Shown: piece after piece, positions 26,079-33,812 of the stretch
How the letters are laid out: every line of letters starts with the position of its first letter
How positions within the stretch are numbered: position 1 is the first letter of the stretch
Assembly (NCBI GenBank): GCA_017462615.1
Contig: JAFTQT010000078.1
Location: 1 to 46,621, forward strand
DNA from: Clostridia bacterium
Lineage (GTDB): Bacteria > Bacillota > Clostridia > Oscillospirales > CAG-272
DNA: 46,621 nt
Direction: 5' to 3'
Notes under the pieces: model-generated
Databases searched by the model: none
What the model was told of the DNA's origin: nothing
What the model saw: the letters and a program-made list of their open reading frames with translations, nothing else
Program-made: the position numbers and the translations under genes

Positions 26079-27452
26079 TCATTCCCGAATGGCAGCAGAG
26101 TCTCCCTCGGAGATGCTTCGAGAGAGCAAGAAGAGGAAGAGCGCAAGATAGAGCTGCCGGATGAGAGCAATGCCATCCCGGATCAGAAGAAGGGTGTTGC
26201 CGTGGAGCTGCGTGTAGAGGAAAATCTCCACCCCAAGCGCTACCGCCGTGAGAAGTGTGGCCGGAATCAGATGCTTTTTCCCGACAAGCGCGCGGCGCAC
26301 GGGGCCCGCGATCAGCAGCACGAAGCCCGCAAGAAAAACGAGATAGGTGAAGGCTGCGAGCCATCCGTTGATTTTGCCAAACAGGAGATTTTGCTCGATA
26401 TTTTCAATGATACTGCGATGAAAGATCATTTGGAAAACCGAAAGCAGAAAATCCAGAGCGCCGCCCGGAACCTCCGCGCCAAGTACCAGCAAAAAGCCCA
26501 CGCGTGCAAGGCGGTCACGGCCGGTTTCCCGGTATTCGTGATAGAAGTAAATGAGAAACAGCACAAACCAAAAGCCGGCGGCAAGAGGCAGCCACGCAAA
26601 GTAATTGAGAGCGATCAGCTGCTCCACCATGGTGGCGCCGCTATTCAATAGAAGCGCCTCTACCGCGGTGTAAGCTGCGCGCAGCAGGATCACCAGCAGG
26701 AGCGTGGCGAAGGTGGCGCCCGAAAGCACTCGCCGCTTTTCGTAAGAGAGTCTTTCCAGAACCGAAAGCATGGTATAGGTGATGGCCAATATGATGAAAA
26801 TGAGAAGCCAGAGCAGCAGCGAGGCGAGGAGCATTTCCGGTATGCGGGTGTGCTGTAGCCACAGCGCGCCCAGCGCGGTGCTGCGGCAGGAGATGCCGAG
26901 GCCACAGAGCGTGAGAATACCCAGCTTGCCCAGATTTTTCAGCACCGCAAGGCCGTAGCGCGGTGACTCCAGTGCGGCGTAATTGAAGTAGATATCTCGC
27001 TCCTTGAAGGCAAAGGCCACGTAGGCGGCCAACAGCAAAAACAGGTTGACGGCTACCTGCATCGTATCCACGGCGGCGTAGTTGATATTTGTCTGCACCA
27101 GTAGCGATAGGGGATAAAAGAGTGCCAGCGCCGCGAGGGAAACGAAAAGCTGCAGCGTCCCTGCCCGACGCCAATAGGCGGCGCACTCGGCTGTCAGTCG
27201 CTCGTCCTTGGGGCGACCGAGGCTAAAGAATAGCCCTACGGCAAGGCAAACGAGCCCCGTGACGGCTACGGCGATCTCAAACCACACCGGCAAATAGTAA
27301 TAGCTTTTGGGGTAGGTGTGGCTGCCGTCCATGTTCAAAAGCACGTTCATCCAGCGCAGCATGCCGCAAAGCAGCGCGTAAAGGGTGGCCAGCAGTATGC
27401 CGTTCCGGGCAATTTTGCCCCGCTCCAATTCAATGCGTTCGTCGTAAAACAT
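26079..27452 (-). CDS. polytopic membrane protein of unknown function
   Basis: A 457-residue protein with roughly ten hydrophobic segments spread along its length, beginning after a charged N-terminus MFYDERIELERGKIARNG. The short N-terminal motif DERI..E..K is one I associate with membrane proteins paired with small Xre regulators in Clostridia, but I cannot name a transport substrate or enzyme activity. The start at 27452 has GGGAGG 7 bases upstream, inside the regulator gene's last codons. Only 2 bases separate it from that gene's stop, so the two are translated together. Larger in-frame extensions upstream overlap the regulator in another frame and are not real. Confidence 0.75.
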   Translation of the reverse strand: MFYDERIELERGKIARNGILLATLYALLCGMLRWMNVLLNMDGSHTYPKSYYYLPVWFEIAVAVTGLVCLAVGLFFSLGRPKDERLTAECAAYWRRAGTLQLFVSLAALALFYPLSLLVQTNINYAAVDTMQVAVNLFLLLAAYVAFAFKERDIYFNYAALESPRYGLAVLKNLGKLGILTLCGLGISCRSTALGALWLQHTRIPEMLLASLLLWLLIFIILAITYTMLSVLERLSYEKRRVLSGATFATLLLVILLRAAYTAVEALLLNSGATMVEQLIALNYFAWLPLAAGFWFVLFLIYFYHEYRETGRDRLARVGFLLVLGAEVPGGALDFLLSVFQMIFHRSIIENIEQNLLFGKINGWLAAFTYLVFLAGFVLLIAGPVRRALVGKKHLIPATLLTAVALGVEIFLYTQLHGNTLLLIRDGIALIRQLYLALFLFLLSRSISEGDSAAIRE

Positions 27453-27454
27453 CG

Positions 27455-27649
27455 TTATTCCTCCCAGAAAAGATCGTTCAGCGTTAGCCCCAACGCCCGA
27501 CAAATGCGGATGCAGAGCTCGATGGTGGGGTTGTAGCCGCCGTTCTCGATCATATTGATGGTCTGCCGAGAGACTCCGATCTGTCGGGCCAGCTCTCCTT
27601 GTGATAGATGCAGCTTGGTGCGTGCTTCGCGCATACGGTTGTTTTCCAT
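27455..27649 (-). CDS. Xre-family helix-turn-helix regulator
   Basis: The 64-residue protein is a single helix-turn-helix domain: MREARTKLHLSQGELARQIGV, recognition helix SRQTINMIENGGYNPT, then helices ending LTLNDLFWEE. This compact type (YozG-like) acts as a dimeric repressor or switch and is usually co-transcribed with a membrane protein. The ATG at 27649 sits 4 bases after AGGAGG; the in-frame ATG at 27664 precedes that site. Two matching 18-bp operators flank its promoter, indicating autoregulation of the two-gene unit. Confidence 0.9.
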   Translation of the reverse strand: MENNRMREARTKLHLSQGELARQIGVSRQTINMIENGGYNPTIELCIRICRALGLTLNDLFWEE

Positions 27650-27658
27650 GCAGCCTCC

Positions 27659-27676
27659 TGTCAATTATATTTGACA
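27659..27676. promoter_or_regulatory. operator 1 of the Xre unit
   Basis: TGTCAATTATATTTGACA: inverted 6-bp half-sites with an AT-rich 6-base centre, just downstream of the -10 box and before the ribosome binding site. It differs from operator 2 at one central base. Confidence 0.7.
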
Positions 27677-27678
27677 TT

Positions 27679-27707
27679 ATGATAGCATGCCTCGCGGGAA
27701 ATGTCAA
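27679..27707 (-). promoter_or_regulatory. promoter of the Xre/membrane protein unit
   Basis: On the minus strand TTGACA (27707-27702) and TATCAT (27684-27679), 17-base spacer. The -35 box is one half-site of operator 2, so bound repressor would block polymerase directly. Confidence 0.75.
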
Positions 27708-27719
27708 GTATATTTGACA
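27702..27719. promoter_or_regulatory. operator 2 of the Xre unit
   Basis: TGTCAAGTATATTTGACA, the same inverted repeat as at 27659. The two sites start 43 bases apart, about four helical turns, so dimers would lie on the same DNA face and could co-operate. Confidence 0.7.
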
Positions 27720-27816
27720 AACTTTTTTGATTTTTTTGCGCAGCGCAGCGCCGCCGCGAGCGTTGTATAAAAAAATGTTTTTTTTGTATGGTTTTGTATT
27801 TCATGACGAGGAGGGC

Positions 27817-27845
27817 TTGACACCGGATTTATTTTTTATTAAAAT
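27817..27845 (+). promoter_or_regulatory. promoter of the ceramidase-like/DUF4838 operon
   Basis: TTGACA (27817-27822) and TAAAAT (27840-27845), 17-base spacer. The following leader (27852-27918) can fold: GGAT/CG at 27855-27863 pairs with CGATCC at 27890-27895, enclosing a CGCCC/GGGCG hairpin. No known riboswitch is recognised. Confidence 0.7.
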
Positions 27846-27918
27846 GAAGAGAGAGGATCATCGCTGTGCGCCCGGAGGGGCGTGACGGACGATCCCACTT
27901 GAAAAAAGGAGAAGATAA

Positions 27919-29286
27919 ATGCTGAAGGCAGGTTTTATGGAGGTAGATTATACCCCCGAAGAGGGCTGGATGCCCGGACAGATCGAAAGACATTACGCCA
28001 AGGGCGCGCGCACGCCTATTATGGCGCACGCAGCGGTGATCGAAAGTGGCGCGAATATGGCCGTGCTGATCTCGCTGGATATTTTGTTCGTTTCTCAGAA
28101 TTTTACGGACGGCTTGCGCCGTCGGATATCGGAGCGTATCGGCATTCCTGCCGAGAACGTATTCGTTGCCGCTACCCATACCCACACGGGCTGCGGCACG
28201 GACGTGGATTGCTGGGGCACGCCCGCCGATGCGGAAATGGCCTCCAGAGTGCAGGAGGCTGCCTTTGACGCTGCCGTTATCGCGTGGGAAAATCGCGTTG
28301 TTTGCCGTATGGGCGTTGGCACGGGCTTTGACGCACGCTTCAATTTCTGCCGTGACTGGTTTACCACCGACGGTACTATCAAATTCAACCCGAGCATGAA
28401 AAACCCCGAAAAGCTGGTGCGCCCCTATGCGGCGGTGGATCATACCGTCAACGTGATCCGCTTTGACGACATGGCAGGGAACCCCCTTTGCTTTGTGGTC
28501 AATTACGCCAATCATCTGGACACCAACAACCGCCGCGACGCCTTTTCCGCCGACTATGCGGGCTTTATGCGCCTGGCGCTGCGCCGTGAATATGGCGACG
28601 TTGCGGTGCTGTTCCTCAACGGTTGCTGCGGCAACGTGAACCACTATGATTTTGCCACCGGCAGCCACCTCACCGGCCATTGTCGCGAGGGTGTTCTGCC
28701 CTCGGAAGAGATCGGTAACGGTCTTGCCGAAACGGTAGAGGGCATCACCCCTGCCATCCTCACCGAGACAAAGACTGTGCATATTCAGAGCCGTATCAGA
28801 TCCTACATGACCTCTCGGCGTCTGGCCACGGAAAAGAACAAGGCCTGGGCAAGAGAATGGCAGGCTACCCGCGAGGCACGCCTTGCCGCAGGCGAAAAGC
28901 AGGATCTGCGAAAGGATATCCTGGCGGAGCTTTACCTCTGCGATGAGTCGAAGCTGGCAAAGACCGTGGATCTGGACATTCAGGTAATGCAGCTGGGGCC
29001 CATTGTGCTGGTGGGTCTGCCTGGCGAGGTCTATTCCGACGTAGGCTTGAAGATCAAGGCGCTTTCTCCCTTCCCTAACACCGTGGTTGTAGAGCTGGTA
29101 GGCGGTCATAAGGGCTATATCACCCCTGAGATCATTCAGCGCTCCGGATGCTATGAGGGCACCTACAGCAACATTGCCTTTGCAGGTCCCGAGGCCCCCG
29201 ACGTGCTGGTGGAGGGCGCCGTGCAGATGCTGAAGGCCCTGTATGAAGTGGATAACCACACCGTGATCGGTGACTTTGCGTTCTGA
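27919..29286 (+). CDS. neutral ceramidase-like hydrolase, paralogue 1
   Basis: The 455-residue protein has the fold signature of the neutral/alkaline non-lysosomal ceramidase N-terminal domain. VDYTPEEGWMPG stands at the start, the zinc-site-like ATHTHTGCG near residue 85, and the second histidine segment NYANHLDTNN near residue 195. The segment NGCCGNVNHYDF near residue 233 stands where characterised ceramidases carry their catalytic serine in a GDVSPN-type motif; no serine is present here. There is no signal peptide, so it is cytoplasmic and unlikely to attack intact membrane ceramide. It is followed by a paralogue and a DUF4838 protein in one operon, which suggests catabolism of a glycoconjugate. 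The substrate is unknown. AAAGGAG precedes the ATG. Confidence 0.8.
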   Translation: MLKAGFMEVDYTPEEGWMPGQIERHYAKGARTPIMAHAAVIESGANMAVLISLDILFVSQNFTDGLRRRISERIGIPAENVFVAATHTHTGCGTDVDCWGTPADAEMASRVQEAAFDAAVIAWENRVVCRMGVGTGFDARFNFCRDWFTTDGTIKFNPSMKNPEKLVRPYAAVDHTVNVIRFDDMAGNPLCFVVNYANHLDTNNRRDAFSADYAGFMRLALRREYGDVAVLFLNGCCGNVNHYDFATGSHLTGHCREGVLPSEEIGNGLAETVEGITPAILTETKTVHIQSRIRSYMTSRRLATEKNKAWAREWQATREARLAAGEKQDLRKDILAELYLCDESKLAKTVDLDIQVMQLGPIVLVGLPGEVYSDVGLKIKALSPFPNTVVVELVGGHKGYITPEIIQRSGCYEGTYSNIAFAGPEAPDVLVEGAVQMLKALYEVDNHTVIGDFAF

Positions 29287-29336
29287 TCAGAAATTCCAAA
29301 AAAACGCTCAAAAATTCCAAAAAGGAGTATTTGCTT

Positions 29337-30650
29337 ATGAAAGCAGGATTTGCACAGGTCGATTTTACCCCTCCCTACGGTTACATGCCCGGGGAATTTG
29401 ACGGCTATTACGCCTTTAGCGCACATTTGCCCCTTTGTGCCAATGCTGGTGCCTTTGGCGAGGGCGAGGATACCGTGATCCTCATTTCCGCCGATTATAT
29501 GCAGTTCCCCACCCATTATGCCGATACCATCCGTAAAATGACCTCTGAAGCTACCGGCGTGCCGGTAGACCACATCACGCTGGCCGCTACCCACACGCAC
29601 ATGAGCTGCTCCTCCCCCGATAATTGCTGGAAATGCCCCGGCGAGCCCGAGATCGCTGCCGTGGTGGCCAAGCGTATCGCACAATCCGCCGTGGAGGCTC
29701 TTGCTGACCGCAGGGAGGCTACCCTTTCCGCCGGTATCACCGAGGAGCGGCGCTTCAGCTTCTGCCGCGACTGGGTGCTGAAGGACGGCACCGTCAAGTG
29801 CAACCCCGGCTACACCCGTGATGACCTCGATCACACCTGCGCTACCCCCGATTATCGCGTCAATGTGATGAAGGTGGAGCGCGAGGGCAAGCTTGCCGCT
29901 ATCATGGTGAATTACGCCAACCACCCCGATACGCACTGGGGCAAGGATCGCATGAAGTTCAGCCCCGAGTGGCCCGGCTTTATGCGCAAGGCTCTGCAGG
30001 AAAAGTACGGCGAGGACGTGAAGGTGCTGTTCTTCAACGGTGCCTGCGGCGATGTCAATGACCGCGATTTCGGTTTCAAGACCGATATCAACGGCGGCCA
30101 CCGCGATCCCTCCGCCAATCCCCCCGAGGTCATCGGCAACGGCCTTGCCGATACGGTCTCCAAGCTGCTGGATACCCTGCCTGCCGGCACGGCCGATGGT
30201 GAGGTCAAGGCCTTTGCCCGCGGCATCACCGTCAACCGTCGCCAGATCTCCAATAGAGAACGGAAATGGGCGGAGGACACGCTGAAAAGAGCCGAAAACG
30301 AGTACTTGAAGAGCTGGGAGTACGGCACGGCAAAGGCCTTTATGGAGCGTAGCCGGAACGTGCCCGAAACCGAGGAGTTTGTGGTGCAGGTGGTCAAGGT
30401 CGGCCCTTGGGCCATTGCTGCTATGCCTGGTGAGATCTACACCGAGCTGGGGCTTTTGGTCAAGGAGGGCTCTCCCTTTGAGCACACCGTAATTTCCGAG
30501 CTGACCAACGGCTCTCACGGCTACGTGATCCCCGATCGCGTGCGCGAGAACGGCTCCTACGAGGGTCGCTTCAGCTCCGGCACCACCGGCTTCGGCGCCT
30601 GCGATGCCATTGTAAAGGGCACGCTGGAAATGTTGAAGGAACTGAAATAA
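29337..30650 (+). CDS. neutral ceramidase-like hydrolase, paralogue 2
   Basis: The 437-residue paralogue shares the same landmarks: VDFTPPYGYMPG, ATHTHMSCS near residue 84, NYANHPDTHW near residue 200 and NGACGDVNDRDF near residue 233, plus a conserved middle FSFCRDW(V) found as FNFCRDWF in the first copy. Overall identity is moderate, so the duplication is old. The catalytic-serine position is again not a serine. The start at 29337 is 9 bases after AAAGGAG; a TTG 6 bases earlier is too close. No signal peptide. The DUF4838 gene starts 18 bases after the stop. Confidence 0.8.
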   Translation: MKAGFAQVDFTPPYGYMPGEFDGYYAFSAHLPLCANAGAFGEGEDTVILISADYMQFPTHYADTIRKMTSEATGVPVDHITLAATHTHMSCSSPDNCWKCPGEPEIAAVVAKRIAQSAVEALADRREATLSAGITEERRFSFCRDWVLKDGTVKCNPGYTRDDLDHTCATPDYRVNVMKVEREGKLAAIMVNYANHPDTHWGKDRMKFSPEWPGFMRKALQEKYGEDVKVLFFNGACGDVNDRDFGFKTDINGGHRDPSANPPEVIGNGLADTVSKLLDTLPAGTADGEVKAFARGITVNRRQISNRERKWAEDTLKRAENEYLKSWEYGTAKAFMERSRNVPETEEFVVQVVKVGPWAIAAMPGEIYTELGLLVKEGSPFEHTVISELTNGSHGYVIPDRVRENGSYEGRFSSGTTGFGACDAIVKGTLEMLKELK

Positions 30651-30668
30651 AATAAAAGGAGAAAAAAT

Positions 30669-32612
30669 ATGTTTCGTATCTACAAAGTGATCTCCCACCC
30701 CACCGTGGATTTTGCAGCCGAGGAGCTGCGTAAGTATCTCTGGATGATGATGCCCGAGTGCGGCGGCATCTCCGTGGAATACAAGCCCGACGCCACCGAT
30801 GGCTTCCGCCTTGGTCTGATGTCGGATTTCGGTCTGGATACCTCCGAGGCCGAGGATCTGTTCCTTGATGATATCCTGCACATCGATACCGACGAGCAGG
30901 GCGGCATCATCGCCGGCAGCAACCACCGCTCGGTGCTGCTTGCAGTCTATCGTTTCTTCCGCGAAAACGGCTGTCGCTGGCTCTTTCCCGGTGTGGACGG
31001 CGAGCTGATCCCCTTGCAGGATATCGTACCCGTTAAGTATCACAAGATGGCGGATTGCCGCTACCGCGGTCAGTGCAACGAGGGCGCGGAGTATCAGCCC
31101 AACATGATGGAGGTCATCGACTTCCAGCCCAAGATCGGCATGAACGTGTTTATGATCGAGTTCGATAACCCCAAGGTTTATTACGATTATTATTACAACG
31201 CGCAGCATAACACCGCCAACCGTGATCCCGAGCCCGTTACCGCCGATACCGTCAAGCAGTGGAAGCGTCAGTGTGAGGCGGAGCTGGCCAAGCGCAGCCT
31301 GCAGTTCCACGATATGGGTCACGGCTGGACGGCAGAGCCCTTCGGCATTTCCTCTACCAACGGCTGGGTGAAGGAGTTTGATAACCCCGTACCCGAGGAA
31401 TCCCGTGAGTTGTTGGCATTGGTCAACGGTAAGCGCGAGCTGCACGAGGGCGTGGCGCTGAACACCCAGTTCTGTATGTCCAGCTCCAAGGCGCGCACCA
31501 TCGTGGCCAAGTATATTGCCAATTACGCCGAGACCCATCAGAACGCGGATTACATCCACGTGTGGCTGGCAGACGCCACCCGCAACCATTGCGAGTGCGA
31601 CGAGTGCCGCAAGAAGATCCCCTCCGATTGGTACGTCATGCTCCTGAACGAGATCGACGAGTGCCTTACCGAAAAGGGACTCGCTACCCGTATCGTCTTC
31701 ATCTGCTACACCGACACCACCTGGGCGCCCACGGTAGAGAAGCTGCATAACACCAAGCGCTTCTCCTTCATGCTGGCGGCCATTACCCGTGTTTACACCA
31801 TTCCCGTGCCCATGCTGGTAGAGGAAAGACCCCTGCCCCCCTATCAGCTCAATAAGCCCGAGACCTTCCCCCTGACGGTGGAGGAATACATCCGTCACGC
31901 CAAGGCTTGGCGTGCTGCCGGCGAGTGCCCCTCTATGGTGTATGAGTACCATTTCTGGCTCCACCAGTACCGCGACCCCGGCGTGCTGACCTTCGCCAAG
32001 ATGATCTACGATGACATCCGCGGCTACCGCGCCAACGGCTTTGACGGTCTCATTGAGGACGGCAGCCAGCGCAGCTACTTCCCCAATGGGTTCCTCTTCT
32101 ACGTATATGCCGAGACGCTCTTCGATACCAACGTGAGCTTTGAGGCGTTGGTGAAGGATTATTTTGAAAGCGCCTACGGTGAGATTGCCGATGACGTGCG
32201 GAATTACCTTGCTGAGATCTCCGATGCCTTCAGCATGGAGTACATCATGAGCAACGACCGGGAGAGCAAGGGCTACTTCGATCCCAAGCGCGCCAAACAG
32301 ATTCGCGGGGTGAAGGATATCATTGCCAAGTATCAGCCCCTCTTTGCCGAGCATCGCGTCAGCTCCTACCGTGCCCGCACGGTGGCCATGCGCCTGCTGA
32401 AGTACCATATGGAATTCTGTGCCGGCCTTGCCGAGGCCTGGGTGCTGAAGGCCATGGGTGCAGATCCCGAGGCGATCGCTCGCTTCTATCAGCTGCAGGA
32501 TAGCTTCGGCCGTCTGGAGTATGAGATCGGCACGTACTTTGATCAGAGAATGTGCTTCTCGTCTTTGAAGCGACTGATCGATTCTCCCAAGACCTTCTAC
32601 GAGGCGGACTGA
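30669..32612 (+). CDS. DUF4838 domain protein, glycosidase-like
   Basis: The 647-residue protein starts with a small alpha/beta domain (about residues 1-110, VDFAAEELRKYLWMMMP, GGIIAGSNHRSVLLAVYRFFRENGCRWLFPG). This resembles the N-terminal domain of alpha-glucuronidase-type glycoside hydrolases. A barrel-like region follows, with the DUF4838 landmark WLADATRNHCECDECRKK near residue 300, and a helical C-terminal domain. DUF4838 proteins are thought to be carbohydrate-active, without a defined activity known to me. No signal peptide, hence cytoplasmic. It closes the operon with the two ceramidase-fold proteins and is followed by a terminator, so the three probably act in order on one imported glycoconjugate. 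Confidence 0.8.
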   Translation: MFRIYKVISHPTVDFAAEELRKYLWMMMPECGGISVEYKPDATDGFRLGLMSDFGLDTSEAEDLFLDDILHIDTDEQGGIIAGSNHRSVLLAVYRFFRENGCRWLFPGVDGELIPLQDIVPVKYHKMADCRYRGQCNEGAEYQPNMMEVIDFQPKIGMNVFMIEFDNPKVYYDYYYNAQHNTANRDPEPVTADTVKQWKRQCEAELAKRSLQFHDMGHGWTAEPFGISSTNGWVKEFDNPVPEESRELLALVNGKRELHEGVALNTQFCMSSSKARTIVAKYIANYAETHQNADYIHVWLADATRNHCECDECRKKIPSDWYVMLLNEIDECLTEKGLATRIVFICYTDTTWAPTVEKLHNTKRFSFMLAAITRVYTIPVPMLVEERPLPPYQLNKPETFPLTVEEYIRHAKAWRAAGECPSMVYEYHFWLHQYRDPGVLTFAKMIYDDIRGYRANGFDGLIEDGSQRSYFPNGFLFYVYAETLFDTNVSFEALVKDYFESAYGEIADDVRNYLAEISDAFSMEYIMSNDRESKGYFDPKRAKQIRGVKDIIAKYQPLFAEHRVSSYRARTVAMRLLKYHMEFCAGLAEAWVLKAMGADPEAIARFYQLQDSFGRLEYEIGTYFDQRMCFSSLKRLIDSPKTFYEAD

Positions 32613-32624
32613 TCCATAAAGCCC

Positions 32625-32664
32625 CGCCCACGGTAGTGTAAATGCTGCCGTGGGCGTTTTTTTT
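32625..32664 (+). terminator. terminator of the ceramidase-like/DUF4838 operon
   Basis: A 12-bp stem with one mismatch (32625-32636 with 32645-32656) followed by eight T residues. Confidence 0.9.
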
Positions 32665-32711
32665 GAAAAGCTTATACATTTGTTGTTTACAGAATGTTTA
32701 CGGAATATTAA

Positions 32712-32740
32712 TTGAAACGGTTGGGTAAATATGCTATACT
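32712..32740 (+). promoter_or_regulatory. promoter of the 300-residue lipoprotein gene
   Basis: TTGAAA (32712-32717) and TATACT (32735-32740) with a 17-base spacer, about 95 bases before the start codon. Confidence 0.75.
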
Positions 32741-32836
32741 GAAATTGAAAATCCTATTAAAAAAAGTGCAAGATAACTAATTATGCCGGGGTTTTATGCT
32801 TATGTGACACCATATGATGAAAGGGAGGGTGCTGAT

Positions 32837-33739
32837 ATGAAAAAGATGCTTTGCTTGATACTGATCGTTTTGCTGATCTTTCTCACCGCTTGTGCGTCGG
32901 GGCCGTCGTACAAAAAGGCTCAAAAGCTGTTATCCTCCTATGAGGGGGATGTGATCATTCGGACATATTGTGCGGAATTCCTGCAAGGCACTATGTTTTT
33001 CGTTTCCTCCGGATGTATAGACCGTGCTGTGGACGATGCCGCGACGCGCATTGTAAAGGGGCTTGCGGAATTAGAACTCACGGGAGAGGTGGAAGAGAAG
33101 ATCTCCGATGAAATTTTGAAGTTTGATATCGTTCAGAACGATCTCCACTTGAAAAAACACGAGGCGCTCGTATTGCCCGTGCCGATCGGCACGTACTGGA
33201 TAGAGGTGGATGACTTGATCTACCGCGTGACGGAGGAGCGTATTTGCTTGGTTGATACGCATCTCGGAGAGGGCAGGGTGCTGAAATATGACGAGACATT
33301 TATGCGCTATCTCAGAGCCGTTCGCGACTTCTGGCCGAATAATGGTTCTTCTGTTATGTATGATTGCAAAAGCGTGCAGACCGATGAGAACGGGTACGCT
33401 TTGCCCGCATATTCCTACAAGGCAGAGTCTGCGGTGGATATATATGTGACGGGCTTTACGCCTAATATCCCCCACGATACTCTTTTTTCGACATACCATG
33501 AGGTGCGCTTTACTATCGTGGCGCGTGAGGACTTTGAAGGTGAAGTGCACATCACGAGCAGAAAAGGCGATGCGGGCGACGAAGAGTCGTTTCACGTAGA
33601 TTTGAAAGCGGGCGAAACGGTGGAAATAAAAGCGGATACCTGGGGCTGGACTTCTGACTTCGTCACAGAGGCCTCCGCATCCAACACGTATGTAACTGTG
33701 CATTTTGTCAATATTCCTCAAGGCGATGCGTCTGCGTGA
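32837..33739 (+). CDS. lipoprotein of unknown function
   Basis: The 300-residue product has a lipoprotein signal peptide (KK, hydrophobic run, lipobox LTAC, Cys 19) and a mature part without other membrane segments. The C-terminal ~90 residues (VDIYVTGFTPNIP, VRFTIVAREDFEGEVHITSR) look like a beta-sandwich. The family is not recognised. The ATG at 32837 is 6 bases from GGGAGGG; an upstream in-frame ATG at 32783 lacks a ribosome binding site and would bury the signal peptide. Single-gene unit with its own promoter and terminator. Confidence 0.8.
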   Translation: MKKMLCLILIVLLIFLTACASGPSYKKAQKLLSSYEGDVIIRTYCAEFLQGTMFFVSSGCIDRAVDDAATRIVKGLAELELTGEVEEKISDEILKFDIVQNDLHLKKHEALVLPVPIGTYWIEVDDLIYRVTEERICLVDTHLGEGRVLKYDETFMRYLRAVRDFWPNNGSSVMYDCKSVQTDENGYALPAYSYKAESAVDIYVTGFTPNIPHDTLFSTYHEVRFTIVAREDFEGEVHITSRKGDAGDEESFHVDLKAGETVEIKADTWGWTSDFVTEASASNTYVTVHFVNIPQGDASA

Positions 33740-33743
33740 ATCA

Positions 33744-33783
33744 AGCAAAACGCCCGACAGATATTTCTGTCGGGCGTTTTGCT
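33744..33783. terminator. bidirectional terminator
   Basis: A perfect 18-bp stem (33744-33761 with 33766-33783, 4-base loop), with T residues following on the plus side and A-rich sequence on the left. It serves the lipoprotein gene and the converging polysaccharide cluster. Confidence 0.85.
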
Positions 33784-33812
33784 GTTTTTCTCACCCCGTT
33801 TGCGGGGATTTT

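Noticed and set aside
29163-32408. 1081-codon minus-strand frame opposite the ceramidase-like and DUF4838 genes
   Set aside because: Antisense artefact; crosses the boundary between unrelated genes and encodes His/Gly/Val-rich sequence only.
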